DNA of 64,000 nucleotides from Streptomyces mexicanus (lineage in GTDB: Bacteria; Actinomycetota; Actinomycetes; Streptomycetales; Streptomycetaceae), in NCBI RefSeq assembly GCF_902506575.1, contig NZ_LR732544.1:6608202-6672201 (forward strand), in the 5' to 3' direction. A program made the position numbers and the translations under genes. The stretch's first letter is position 1. Each line of letters begins with the position of its first letter. Positions 25,674-34,586 of this stretch are shown piece after piece. The notes below the pieces were generated by a model. The model searched no databases, was not told the DNA's origin, and saw nothing but the letters and a program-made list of their open reading frames with translations.

Positions 25674-26411
25674 ATGTCCGGAATCAAGGGCAAGGTGGTC
25701 GCGATCACCGGAGCCAGCAGCGGCATCGGCGAAGCAACCGCGCTGCTGCTCGCCGAACGCGGCGCGCGACTCGTCCTCGGCGCGCGCCGCTCCGAACGCC
25801 TGGCGGAACTGGTGGCCCGGATCGAGAAGACAGGTGGCATCGCCGTGCACATCCGCACCGACGTGACCCGACGGGACGACCTGCAGGCCCTGGTCGCGCT
25901 GGCCAGTGAGTGCTTCGGCCGACTCGACGTACTCGTCAGCAATGCCGGAGTCGGCACCATCTCGCCTCTCGACGATCTGCGCGTCGAGGAGTGGGACCAC
26001 ATGGTCGACGTCAACGTGAAGGGCGTGCTGCACGGGATCGGCGCCGCGCTGCCGGTCTTCCGGGCGCAGGGAACCGGCCACTTCATCACCATCGCCTCGA
26101 CGGCCGCGTTTCGCATCGTGCCGACCATGGCCGTCTACGCCGGCACCAAGTTCGCGGTCCGGGCCATCTGCGAAGGACTGCGCCAGGAAGCCGGCGGCTC
26201 CTTGCGGGTGACCACCGTCTCACCTGGTGCGACTGCGACCGACTTCGCCGAGGCGTCCACCAACAGCCAGGTCAGGGCAGAGATCACGAAGATGCGGGAC
26301 GACATCGCGATCCCGCCCGACGCGATCGCCCGGGCCATCGCTTTCGCGATGGAACAGCCTGCCGCGGTCGACGTGAACGACATCGTCGTCCGGCCCACCG
26401 CCCAGAGCTGA
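25674..26411 (+). CDS. Short-chain dehydrogenase/reductase
   Basis: 245 residues from the ATG at 25674, preceded by GAAAGGG. It has all classical SDR motifs: TGASSGIG (cofactor loop), NAGVGTISPL, a catalytic Ser in ITIASTAAF, and YAGTK (Tyr-x-x-x-Lys). The fold and MELEMENT order fit NADP-dependent oxidoreductases of the YdfG/clavaldehyde-dehydrogenase-like group, which act on small carbonyl compounds. Expression is probably controlled by the divergent MmyB-type regulator; the 218-base gap has room for two promoters. The reading frame is intact. Confidence 0.9.
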   Translation: MSGIKGKVVAITGASSGIGEATALLLAERGARLVLGARRSERLAELVARIEKTGGIAVHIRTDVTRRDDLQALVALASECFGRLDVLVSNAGVGTISPLDDLRVEEWDHMVDVNVKGVLHGIGAALPVFRAQGTGHFITIASTAAFRIVPTMAVYAGTKFAVRAICEGLRQEAGGSLRVTTVSPGATATDFAEASTNSQVRAEITKMRDDIAIPPDAIARAIAFAMEQPAAVDVNDIVVRPTAQS

Positions 26412-26969
26412 CCTCTCCCACCCTTCCGGCGCATGTTGCCATGAGACCGGGCCCGCGCCGAATGCCCGGACCCTCGGCCGGCCGCCGGCGACGGTCACGT
26501 CCCTGCACGAGGGGCGCCTGGCGCACCTTCCGCCGGACACCAGTCCGCTGCCCTCGGTGTCTCATACGCCGCGATCGGCTCCGCCTGCCGCTTGCTGCGG
26601 CTGCCGTCGATCCGCACCGAGTTCTCTGACATCGCCGACCGGGCGATTGAAGGACCATGCGACCACCGTGCCCGTCGCAGGTCGGCGTGCGAGTCACCGT
26701 GCACCCCCGAGTACGGCTGACCTGCACAGCGTCATGAGGATTGACGACGAGACGGGCGGAGACCGGTGCGACGCTTCAGCCGACCGCGCTCCGATCACCG
26801 GGCTCGGCGAGACCCATGAGAACGGCTCGGCCGGGCACCTGATGTTCCGTCCCCACCACCCTGGCGTGGAGTGTGTGCCGCATCCGCTTCTGCCTGCCGA
26901 CCCGAACGGGGACACCTGTCGCCAGGCGCCACTGCACGGGTCCGTCCGCAAGGTCGAACGTCGGGTGTG
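26412..26969. other. Region without a confident gene
   Basis: No recognisable protein. On the minus strand 26776-26960 one frame reads plausibly (GPVQWRLATGVPVRVGRQKR onward) but lacks a clear start and matches no family I know; it could be a small gene trailing the GNAT gene. Confidence 0.35.
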
Positions 26970-27503
26970 TCAGAGCCGTCTCGTGGTGAACAAGGTGGTC
27001 CCGTGTACCGCGTCCACTTCCTTCCGATCGGTCTCGGTGAACCCGACCTTGGCCAGCACTCTGCGAGAAGCGGCGTTCCAGTCCCAGACGGTGGCCCACA
27101 GACGTTCGTACCCAGACGATCGCGCCCATTCCAGAACCGCCAACGAGGCCTCGGTCGCGTATCCCTGACGCCAAACTCTGCGGAGCAGCTCGAATGCCAG
27201 CTCCGGTTCCCCTGTCGATCCTCGCCCGCTGTCGACCAGCCCGCAATAGCCGATGACGTCACGAGACGCCTTCCGTTCGACCGCCAACAACCCGGTCGAC
27301 CACACCTTGTCGGTGTGGATCGAATCCTCGAGCTCCGCGACCGTGGGGTGTCCGTCCGTGTCGATTCGGCGGTGCGGCGGCACTCGTGGATCACGTTCGG
27401 TCCACAGTTCACGCTGGACGACGGCCTCGTGCACCCGCCAAGGTCTGAGCAGCAGCCGACTTGTCTCGAGGAGAATCTCGCTGCCCGGCGCGCCAACAGT
27501 CAT
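26970..27503 (-). CDS. GNAT acetyltransferase, RimJ/RimL type
   Basis: 177 residues from the ATG at 27503. Starts with the typical LLETSRLLLRPWRVHEAVVQ and proceeds through VIGYCGLVDSGRGSTGEPEL, the acetyl-CoA loop RRVWRQGYATEASLAVLEWA, and DWNAASRRVLAKVGFTETDR. RimJ/RimL-like enzymes acetylate ribosomal protein N-termini, amino acids or small toxic molecules; the substrate is not predictable. Alternative start at 27515. No strong ribosome site is seen. It is flanked by an ISAs1 relic upstream. Confidence 0.85.
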   Translation of the reverse strand: MTVGAPGSEILLETSRLLLRPWRVHEAVVQRELWTERDPRVPPHRRIDTDGHPTVAELEDSIHTDKVWSTGLLAVERKASRDVIGYCGLVDSGRGSTGEPELAFELLRRVWRQGYATEASLAVLEWARSSGYERLWATVWDWNAASRRVLAKVGFTETDRKEVDAVHGTTLFTTRRL

Positions 27504-27534
27504 GGCAGCAACCATCTCACGGGCGAGGACCTGT

Positions 27535-27775
27535 TGCGCCGACATCCCGCTTCGCGGACACGGCAGTGCCGTCATCACGCGCACCGACGGCCACGCCGTG
27601 CACCTGCCGGCCGCGGCCCTCCACGACAGCCAGACCGTCATCGCCCAGCGCCAGGTCGCAGCCAAGAGCAACGAAGTCCCCGCCTTCACCCCGCTGCTGG
27701 AGAAGCTGGACCTGAGCGGTGTCGTCGTCACCGCAGAGGCCATGGTCGGCTTCGCCCTGGCCGGCCGAGCCGGCG
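27535..27775 (+). pseudogene. ISAs1-family transposase fragment
   Basis: About 75 residues of the central DDE region: HAVHLPAAALHDSQTVIAQR, QVAAKSNEVPAFTPLLEKLD, LSGVVVTAEAM. In intact ISAs1 transposases this is followed by H(T)Q; here it diverges. Both ends are missing. Confidence 0.7.
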
Positions 27776-27779
27776 CCCG

Positions 27780-28261
27780 ACCTGGGCGCCGGAGCGAGAC
27801 GCTGTGGTCGCCCGCTACCGCGACACGGCTGCGACCTGAGCCCCGCCGGGGGAGTCGATCCGGCCAAGAAGAGCACCGGCCGCAAAACGGCACGTCGACA
27901 CCGACACACTCGGCCTTTCCCCCCCGTCGCCGTCACCGCCGCAAGCGTCCACGACTTCGCGGCCGGCACCCACCTTCTGGCAACGGTCGCGGAGCAACAC
28001 CCACTGTCACCCAAGCCTGGGCCGACAACGGCTACACGACCAAAGCCGTGGAACTCGCCGCCCAGATCCGCATCGGCCTCGAAATCGTCCAACGCGACCC
28101 GACCACCCGCGGCTTCCGCGTCCAACCCCGCCGCCGGGTCATCGAGCGCACCCTCGGCCGGCTCATGCACCACCGACGCCTGGCCCGCGACCACGCAACC
28201 CACCCCCAACCGGTCAGCAGCCATGATCCAACTGGCCGCCATCAATGACGATCACCCGTGA
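27780..28261 (+). pseudogene. IS5-family (IS112-like) transposase remnant with several frameshifts
   Basis: Pieces in alternating frames: PAKKSTGRK, VAVTAASVHDFAAGTHLL, TVTQAWADNGYTTKAVELAA, RRRVIERTLGRLMHHRRLAR, and finally AAMIQLAAINDDHP in another frame. The order matches the C-terminal half of IS112-type transposases. The N-terminal half is absent, and it is fused directly to the ISAs1 relic, an IS-into-IS junction near 27780. Confidence 0.75.
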
Positions 28262-28518
28262 CGACCGCGCCTGCGCATGCCTGCGCCGGACGGGGGAAGA
28301 CCAGGCATACCGCGCACCGTGACCGGGTCGTCGCGGGACGGATGCGGCAGCGGGCCGGGCTGCCCTTCGCGATCGCTCCTTTGTAGGGGAAATATCACAA
28401 GTTGCGAATCTTGGGGCGTGCCGAGGGCCGTGGCGGGAACTCGGTCACCCGTCGATCGGCGCACCGGACCCGCGGGTCAGTACGCCGACGTCGGGGATCG
28501 AAACACTGGGGAGAAGCC

Positions 28519-29709
28519 TTGACAGCGCGCCTGGGGGCCGAAGAAGAGTTCCATCTGGTGGATGTGGAGAGCGGAAGACTCGCCCCGCACGCCACCGAGC
28601 TGATCGCCGGGCTGGGCAGGCCCTTCACCTCCGAGCTGCAGCAGTCGGTGGTGGAGAGCAACTCCGGGGTGCACGCCACCCTCGACGGCCTGTACCGCGA
28701 CCTGGCGTCGACCCGGCGGCGCCTCGACCGGGCAGCGGCCACACTCGGCCTCGCGGTCGTCGCCGCCGGAACAGTACCCCTCGCCGACGTCGGCGCCGCC
28801 GACGTCACCGCCGACCGGCGCTACCGGCACATGCGCCAGGAGTACCGCCGGGTCGCCGACGAGCAGCTGATCTGCAGCGCGCAGATCCACGTCGACGTCC
28901 CCGACCGCGACACCGCCGTACGCGCGATGTGCCTGGTGTCGCCCTGGCTGCCGCCCCTGCTGGCGCTGTCGGCCAGTTCCCCCTTCTGGCTCGGATCCGA
29001 CACCGGGTACGCCAGCTGGCGAACCATGCTGTGGCAGCGCTGGCCCACCGCGGGCCCAGCGGGCTGCCACGCCGACGCGGCCGAGTACGACGCGGCCGTC
29101 GCGGACCTCATCCGCTCCGGTGTCATCAGCGACGCCGGCATGATGTACCAGGACATACGGCCCTCGGCGCACCTGAGCACCCTTGAGCTTCGGATCTGCG
29201 ACGCCTGCCCGCGAGTGGAGACGGTGGTGCTCGTCGCCGGGCTCTTCCGGGCCCTCGTGCGCGACGCGGTCGCGCGACTGGAGGGCGTGGAGGGGCCCCT
29301 GTGCGACGGCCGCCACGACTGGTTGCGGGCCGCCACCTGGCGGGCGGCCCGGTCGGGCCTGGAGGGCGACCTGGTCGATCCGGTGACCCGGGAGGCCCTC
29401 CCGGCCCCGGTGGTCCTGACCGGCATGCTGGCCCGGCTCCGCCCGGCGCTGGAGGCGGCCGGCGACTGGGACACCGTGCACGCCCTGCTCGAGGAGGCCC
29501 TGGCCTGCGGCAGCGCGGCTCACCGGTTGCGCCGCGTGGTCCGGGCCGAGGATCTCCTGGCCGGCACGGACCTTCTGGCGGCCGAGACCCGCGGAGAGCG
29601 CGGCACGCGTCCGGCGTCCGCCCGCCGGCCGCGCGTCGCCGGGCCCGCGGGCTCCGCCACCGCACGGTCCCTCGGAACCGGGTTCCCCGCCTCGACAGGC
29701 AGCGGGTGA
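28519..29709 (+). CDS. Carboxylate-amine ligase, GCS2/YbdK family
   Basis: 396 residues from TTG 28519, which follows GGGGAGAA. The family forms amide bonds using ATP (gamma-glutamyl-cysteine-synthetase type 2 fold). Conserved start GAEEEFHLVDVESGRL, then VVESNSGVHATLDGL, RQEYRRVADEQLICSAQIHV, PSAHLSTLELRICDACP. The usual CGxHVHVG of YbdK is here CSAQIHVDV, a noticeable change at a metal/substrate-contact motif, so the substrate may be non-standard. The C-terminal 45 residues are Ala/Arg/Gly-rich and probably disordered. It heads an operon with a 44-codon ORF, an asparagine-synthase-like amidotransferase and an S9 peptidase. Confidence 0.85.
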   Translation: MTARLGAEEEFHLVDVESGRLAPHATELIAGLGRPFTSELQQSVVESNSGVHATLDGLYRDLASTRRRLDRAAATLGLAVVAAGTVPLADVGAADVTADRRYRHMRQEYRRVADEQLICSAQIHVDVPDRDTAVRAMCLVSPWLPPLLALSASSPFWLGSDTGYASWRTMLWQRWPTAGPAGCHADAAEYDAAVADLIRSGVISDAGMMYQDIRPSAHLSTLELRICDACPRVETVVLVAGLFRALVRDAVARLEGVEGPLCDGRHDWLRAATWRAARSGLEGDLVDPVTREALPAPVVLTGMLARLRPALEAAGDWDTVHALLEEALACGSAAHRLRRVVRAEDLLAGTDLLAAETRGERGTRPASARRPRVAGPAGSATARSLGTGFPASTGSG

Positions 29710-29837
29710 CACGGCGAACCCGCCGCGCCCCGTCTTTGCATGCACTTCGACCGACCCAGGCGGGCGCCGGTGCCGCACCGGCGCCCACAGGCCGGTCCGC
29801 GCCCCGCGGATCGGCGTCCCGTGAAGGAGTCACATCC

Positions 29838-29972
29838 ATGCGCACCACGCAGGACCCCTCGACACCCGGACACAGTCGTACACCTCACGCGGCGCGGCCC
29901 GGCGGATCCGGACCCCGCGGGAGCAACGGGCACCCCTCGTGCGCCGTGTCCAGGGAAAGGCGGGCGTGCTGA
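29838..29972 (+). CDS. 44-aa small protein coupled to the amidotransferase gene
   Basis: ATG at 29838 follows an ideal ribosome site (GAAGGAG, 8-base spacing). The 44-residue product (begins MRTTQDPSTPGHSRTPHAAR, ends SCAVSRERRAC) is rich in Pro, Gly, Ser and Arg and has two Cys. Its stop TGA overlaps the ATG of the next gene (TGATG), a classic translational-coupling arrangement, whereas the amidotransferase has only a distant ribosome site of its own. The ORF may serve simply to couple translation, or encode a small substrate or accessory peptide; there is no homology evidence for either. Confidence 0.5.
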   Translation: MRTTQDPSTPGHSRTPHAARPGGSGPRGSNGHPSCAVSRERRAC

Positions 29973-31756
29973 TGTGCGGACTCACCGGAGAGATACGGTT
30001 CGACGGCGAGCGCCCCGACATCGCGGCCGTGGAGCGGATGACCGACCGGCTCGCACCGCGCGGCCCCGACGGCCGCGGCGTGTGGTCGCACGGCGCGGTC
30101 GCCCTGGGCCATCGGCGGCTGAAGATCATCGACCTGTCGGAGAGCGGCGCACAGCCCATGGTGGACCCCATGGCCCGGCTCACCGGCGTCTTCAACGGCT
30201 GCGTCTACAACTACCGTGAGCTGCGCGAGGAGCTGCGCGCCCTCGGCCACCGGTTCTTCTCCGACTCCGACACCGAGGTGGTCCTCAAGGCCTATCGGCA
30301 GTGGGGCACCGACTGTGTCACGCACTTCCACGGCATGTTCGCGTTCGCCGTCGTCGAGCAGGACACCGGCCGGGTCGTGCTGGCCCGCGACCGGCTCGGC
30401 GTCAAACCGCTGTACCTCACGGCGACAGCGGACCGGCTCCGGTTCGCTTCCTCGCTGCCGGCCCTCCTGGCAGCCGGTGACGTCGACACCAGCCTCGACC
30501 CCGTGGCCCTGCACCAGTACTTCAGCTGGCACGCGACGGTCACGGCTCCGCACACCGTCCTCAACGGGGTCCGCAAGCTGCCGCCCGCCACCGTGCGGGT
30601 CATCGAACCGGACGGGTCCCACCAGGACCACCGCTACTGGCAGCCCGCCTACACGCGCCGCCCCGAGTACGCGGCCATGAGCGCCGACGACTGGACGGAC
30701 GCGGTACTGCACGCACTGCGCAAGGCCGTCCGCCGCCGGATGGTGGCCGACGTGCCGGTGGGCGTGCTGCTGTCCGGCGGACTCGACTCCAGCCTCATCG
30801 TCGCCCTGCTGGCCGAGGAGGGGCAGAACGACCTGGCGACCTTCAGCGTCGGCTTCGAGTCCGAGGGAGGCGAGGACGGGGACGAGTTCCACTACTCCGA
30901 CCTCGTCGCGCGCCACTTCGACACCCGGCACCACCAGCTGATGGTTCCCTCCGACCGGGTCTCCGGCGCTCTGGAGACCGCGGTGCAGGCCATGAGCGAA
31001 CCCATGATGAGCCATGACGTGGTCGCCTTCCACCTGCTGTCCGAGCAGGTCGCCAAGGAGGTCAGGGTCGTCCAGAGCGGCCAGGGCGCGGACGAGGTGT
31101 TCGCCGGGTACCACTGGTACCCGGCCATGGCGGACGTCCCCCGCCGGCGCGCCGCCGACGCCTACATCGCCACCTACTCCGACCGGTCCCACCAGGAGCT
31201 GTCCGCCATCCTCGAACCCGCCTTCCTGCCCGAGCGGGACGTCTCCGCCGAGTTCGTCCGCGCCCACATGGCGGCCGAGGGCGCCGAGACGGCCCTGGAC
31301 GCCGACCTCCGGCTGGACACGCACGTGATGATGGTCGACGACCCGGTCAAACGCGTCGACAACATGACCATGGACTGGGGCCTGGAGGCCAGGGTCCCCT
31401 TCCTGGACCATGAGCTGGTCGAACTCGCCGCCGCCTGCCCGCCCGAGCTCAAGCTCGCCGACGGCGGTAAGGGCGTCCTGAAGGCGGCCGGGCGCAAGGT
31501 GCTGCCCCGTGAGGTGGTGGACCGGCCGAAGGGCTATTTCCCGGTTCCGGCGATCAAGCACATGGCGGGCCCCGTCCTGCAGCGGGTCCGTGAGCCCCTC
31601 CCCGCCCCGGAGGCCCGGGCCCGGGGTGTCTTCCGCCGGGAGTACGTCACCGAGCTGCTCGCGGCGCCCAATGCCCACCGCACCCGGCGAGGAGCCAACA
31701 CACTGTGGCAAGTAGCGCTTCGGGAGACATGGCTGCAGACGCACGGCGTGCGCTGA
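29972..31756 (+). CDS. asnO: Asparagine-synthase-family amidotransferase, NAGGN type
   Basis: 594 residues. Class II glutaminase domain at the N-terminus: Cys2 (MCGLTGEIRFDG) is the nucleophile, followed by LAPRGPDGRGVW and FNGCVYNYRELREEL. The synthetase domain has the ATP PP-loop LLSGGLDSSLIVALL and GADEVFAGYHWYP. The sequence RFFSDSDTEVVLKAYRQWG and FASSLPALLAAGDVDTSLDP closely resembles amidotransferases that convert N-acetylglutaminylglutamine to its amide, an osmoprotectant. In the classical cluster the partners are a GNAT/ATP-grasp synthetase and an M42 peptidase; here they are a GCS2 ligase and an S9 peptidase. It is coupled upstream through TGATG and overlaps the peptidase gene by 52 bases. 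Confidence 0.88.
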   Translation: MCGLTGEIRFDGERPDIAAVERMTDRLAPRGPDGRGVWSHGAVALGHRRLKIIDLSESGAQPMVDPMARLTGVFNGCVYNYRELREELRALGHRFFSDSDTEVVLKAYRQWGTDCVTHFHGMFAFAVVEQDTGRVVLARDRLGVKPLYLTATADRLRFASSLPALLAAGDVDTSLDPVALHQYFSWHATVTAPHTVLNGVRKLPPATVRVIEPDGSHQDHRYWQPAYTRRPEYAAMSADDWTDAVLHALRKAVRRRMVADVPVGVLLSGGLDSSLIVALLAEEGQNDLATFSVGFESEGGEDGDEFHYSDLVARHFDTRHHQLMVPSDRVSGALETAVQAMSEPMMSHDVVAFHLLSEQVAKEVRVVQSGQGADEVFAGYHWYPAMADVPRRRAADAYIATYSDRSHQELSAILEPAFLPERDVSAEFVRAHMAAEGAETALDADLRLDTHVMMVDDPVKRVDNMTMDWGLEARVPFLDHELVELAAACPPELKLADGGKGVLKAAGRKVLPREVVDRPKGYFPVPAIKHMAGPVLQRVREPLPAPEARARGVFRREYVTELLAAPNAHRTRRGANTLWQVALRETWLQTHGVR

Positions 31757-34140
31757 CCGGGACGAGCGGACGGCCCGGCCCCGCACGCGCCGGTGACGGC
31801 GGCGCCCCGCCGGGCCGGGGCCCGGACGGTGCGTGGTCGGCCTTGCACGCCGGTCCAGCCGCCGGCGCCGCCCCGGCCGGCGAAGCGGCGGTTCCCCACA
31901 CGCGGGACACGGCGTGGTCCCCTCCCGCGGCGCCGTCCGGAGACACCGACGAGACGGCCGCCCGGCCCGCGCCCGAGTCCGTCGTCCTCGCGGACACCGC
32001 CGCGCAGCACGACGTACGCCGGCCCCTGATCGCGCACGGATGCTGGTACCCGTCCGTCGACCCCAGCGGCCGGCACGTCGCCGTGATCTGCGACCGCACC
32101 GGTGTCCCGCAGCTGTGGACGGGGCCCGTGGACGGCGACGAGGTCCGTCTGCTGGACGCCGAGCCCGACCCGGTGACCGAGGTGTCCTGGTCCCCGGACG
32201 GACGGTGGATCGCCTACACGACCGCACCCGGGGGCGGGGAACTGACCCGGGTCCTGTGCGTACGCCCCGACGGCACAGGGCGCCGGCTCCTCGCCGGAGG
32301 GGAGCCCGGCACCTCCGCCCACCTCGGCTGCTGGACGCACGACGGCTCGGCTCTCGCCGTGACCGTGAGGGAACCCGGGCCCGCGGACCCCGACCGGGCC
32401 GGCCTCGCCGCGGGCACCGCCCCGGCGGGCCCGCCCGTCCCCGTCCATCCGGGCGACTGGGCGCACCGCGACGGTCACGCCGTCCTGCTGGGCGGGGCGC
32501 CGCTGACCGTGCCGGTCGGCCCGCAGTCCGGGCGGGCCGGGACCCACCCCGGGCGGCCGCTGGGCACCAGGACCCTGACCGCCTACCTCGTCGATCCCGA
32601 CGGTGCGAGCGCGCCGGTGCTGCTGGTGAGCGAACCCGGGGCGGCCAGCCTGCGCGTGTGCGCACTGAGCCGCAGCGGCCGCTTCGCCCTGGTGCGCCGC
32701 GGCCCGCGGGGCGGCCGGGAGGCACTCGTCGTACGGCGCACCGACCGCGCGGTCACCTGCGCGGTGCGGGCCGCCGACGGCGACCCGTGGATCGGCGGCT
32801 TCTCGCCGGACGAGCGCACCCTGTGGCTGCGCAGCGACAGCGGCCGCGAGTTCGCCGCACTCCTCGAAGTGAGCCTCGGTCCGCGCGGGGAGTGGCGGGG
32901 ACAGCGCGTGGCCGCCGCCCGCGACGACTGCGACCTGGAGCTTCTGGTCCTCCACCACGACGCGCGCAGCGCCCTGCTCGCGTGGAACGTGCGCGGCGTC
33001 AGCGACCTGGAAGTCACCGCACTGCCGCCGGCCGGGTCCGCGGACCGCGCCACGCACCGGGCCGGGGGAGCCACCACCCAGGCCGCCGGGGGCGCGACGT
33101 CCCTGGCCACCGAGGGAGCGACGGCCGAGCCCGACGCCTCCCTGACCGGCCCGGCCCTGCCCCACGAAGTGATCACCCGCATGGCGCCGGGCTCCGACCC
33201 GGACAGCCCCGTACTGGCGCTGTCGGGGTCCCGGCGCCGACCCGGCGTGTGGTGGCTGCCGCACGGGCTGCCCCTGCGCACCCCCTGGTCCTCGAGGGAC
33301 GAGGACGCCATCCCCGGTGGCCCCGGCGGCCACCCTCCCGTCCGGCCGTTCCCGCTGCGCCCCGTCGCCCGGGACGGGCTGCGCCTCGGCGGCTGGTACT
33401 ACCGGGCGCCGGGCCGCTCCGCGCACGAGCCGGCGCCCTGCGTGCTGCACCTGCACGGCGGCCCCGAGGAACAGGAACGTCCCGTCCTGCAGACGCTCTA
33501 CCACGAACTCCTCGGCCGCGGGCTGGACATCTTCGCCCCCGACGTCCGGGGCTCCTCCGGGTACGGCCGCTCCTTCGTCGACGCGGACCTCGGCACGGGC
33601 AGGTTCGCGGCGATCGAGGACGTCGCCGACTGCGCCGCCCACGCGATTCTGGCAGGCCTCGCCGACCCCGGCCGCCTGGCCGTGATGGGCCGCTCCTACG
33701 GCGGCTACCTGACCATGGCCTCGCTGGTCTGGCACCCGGAGCTGTTCCGCACCGGGGTGGCGGTCTGCGGGATGTCCGACCTGCTCACCTTCTTCGCCGG
33801 CACCGAGCCGTGGATCGCGGAGTCCGCCGTCCACAAGTACGGCCATCCGGAGCGCGACCGCGACCTGCTGCGTGCGCTGTCGCCGATGAGCCGCATCGAC
33901 GAGCTGCGCGTCCCGGTTCTGGCGGTGCACGGAGAACACGACACCAACGTGCCGGTGGGGGAGTCCCAGCAGTTCGTGCGGGCCGCGCGGGAACGGGGCC
34001 TGGAGGCCGAACTGCTGCTGCTGCGGCAGGAAGGCCACGACTTCCGGCGGGCGGACAACCGCCGCCTCTTCCGCCGGACCGCGGCCGACTGGATGCAGCG
34101 CCATCTGCTGGGCCAGGAAGCCATCCACTGGGCTCCATGA
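31705..34140 (+). CDS. S9-family prolyl-oligopeptidase-like serine peptidase
   Basis: 811 residues from GTG 31705, which has AGGAG 8 bases upstream and overlaps the end of the amidotransferase gene; ATG 31729 is an alternative. Residues 1-95 are Ala/Pro/Gly-rich and low-complexity. A WD40-like propeller follows (CWYPSVDPSGRHVAVICDRT, VTEVSWSPDGRWIAYTT), then an alpha/beta-hydrolase peptidase domain: LHLHGGPEEQERPVLQTLYH, VMGRSYGGYLTMASL (nucleophile Ser), VLAVHGEHDTNVPVGES (Asp) and QEGHDFRRADNR (His). Without a signal peptide it is probably cytoplasmic. As the operon's peptidase it may hydrolyse or recycle the peptide-like product of the upstream ligase and amidotransferase, in the position of the M42 peptidase of classical clusters. 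Confidence 0.88.
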   Translation: MASSASGDMAADARRALTGTSGRPGPARAGDGGAPPGRGPDGAWSALHAGPAAGAAPAGEAAVPHTRDTAWSPPAAPSGDTDETAARPAPESVVLADTAAQHDVRRPLIAHGCWYPSVDPSGRHVAVICDRTGVPQLWTGPVDGDEVRLLDAEPDPVTEVSWSPDGRWIAYTTAPGGGELTRVLCVRPDGTGRRLLAGGEPGTSAHLGCWTHDGSALAVTVREPGPADPDRAGLAAGTAPAGPPVPVHPGDWAHRDGHAVLLGGAPLTVPVGPQSGRAGTHPGRPLGTRTLTAYLVDPDGASAPVLLVSEPGAASLRVCALSRSGRFALVRRGPRGGREALVVRRTDRAVTCAVRAADGDPWIGGFSPDERTLWLRSDSGREFAALLEVSLGPRGEWRGQRVAAARDDCDLELLVLHHDARSALLAWNVRGVSDLEVTALPPAGSADRATHRAGGATTQAAGGATSLATEGATAEPDASLTGPALPHEVITRMAPGSDPDSPVLALSGSRRRPGVWWLPHGLPLRTPWSSRDEDAIPGGPGGHPPVRPFPLRPVARDGLRLGGWYYRAPGRSAHEPAPCVLHLHGGPEEQERPVLQTLYHELLGRGLDIFAPDVRGSSGYGRSFVDADLGTGRFAAIEDVADCAAHAILAGLADPGRLAVMGRSYGGYLTMASLVWHPELFRTGVAVCGMSDLLTFFAGTEPWIAESAVHKYGHPERDRDLLRALSPMSRIDELRVPVLAVHGEHDTNVPVGESQQFVRAARERGLEAELLLLRQEGHDFRRADNRRLFRRTAADWMQRHLLGQEAIHWAP

Positions 34141-34189
34141 CCGCCGAGGCGTCCCCGCTCCGCTCCGCCCCCACCCGCAGCGGTGGCGG

Positions 34190-34258
34190 GGCGCTCGATG
34201 AGCCGGCCGCGTCGGAAGCGGGCTCCGGCCCGGACGAGGGCGACGAGGTGGGGTGCCT
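34190..34258 (+). repeat. Imperfect 69-bp repeat, copy A
   Basis: Nearly 85% identical to the reverse complement of about 42780-42848, with an unbroken identical core of 28 bases. On the complementary strand both copies encode a protein segment of the form PHLVALVRAGARF(R/E)RG. Probably relics of the same unrecognised gene family or element. Confidence 0.6.
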
Positions 34259-34280
34259 GAGTACGGCTCGTTGACCGTGT

Positions 34281-34559
34281 ATGGCCGAACCCGTGATCGT
34301 CGCTGTGCACAACACCCCGCCCGGCGCCCCTGACACCGACGGCCTCCACCTGGAGATGCACGCTGACTCAGGCGCCCGCCTCACCGTCCACCTCGGCACC
34401 CGCCATGCGCCGTCCCCTGTCCCGACCCAGCCCGAGCCTTCCGACTGGGAAGACCTGTCCGGCCCTCGTGAGCCTCGGTCCGAAGCTCAGGACGCGCACA
34501 AGTACGTTGTGCGTTATGGGGGTGTCTTCACATTTGAGGATGTAGCGCCGAGAAGGTAG
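34281..34559 (+). CDS. Hypothetical protein (92 aa)
   Basis: An ATG opens 92 codons: MAEPVIVAVHNTPPGAPDTD, then HLEMHADSGARLTVHLGTRH, and KYVVRYGGVFTFEDVAPRR. The beta-strand-like pattern and hydrophilic middle are protein-like, but there is no obvious ribosome site and no family is recognised. It trails the S9 peptidase gene by 140 bases and converges with the HxlR gene. Confidence 0.35.
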   Translation: MAEPVIVAVHNTPPGAPDTDGLHLEMHADSGARLTVHLGTRHAPSPVPTQPEPSDWEDLSGPREPRSEAQDAHKYVVRYGGVFTFEDVAPRR

Positions 34560-34586
34560 AGCTGTCGGGCGGATGGGTGTGAGCCG

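Noticed and set aside
29885..34128. Very long minus-strand frames opposite the amidotransferase and S9 peptidase genes
   Set aside because: Shadows caused by third-position G/C; the plus-strand proteins have catalytic motifs.
28519..34140. Lasso-peptide cluster interpretation of the AsnB-like gene and small ORF
   Set aside because: No leader-peptidase (B) or RRE/PqqD-like protein is present, the amidotransferase resembles NAGGN enzymes, and the small ORF has no lasso precursor features.
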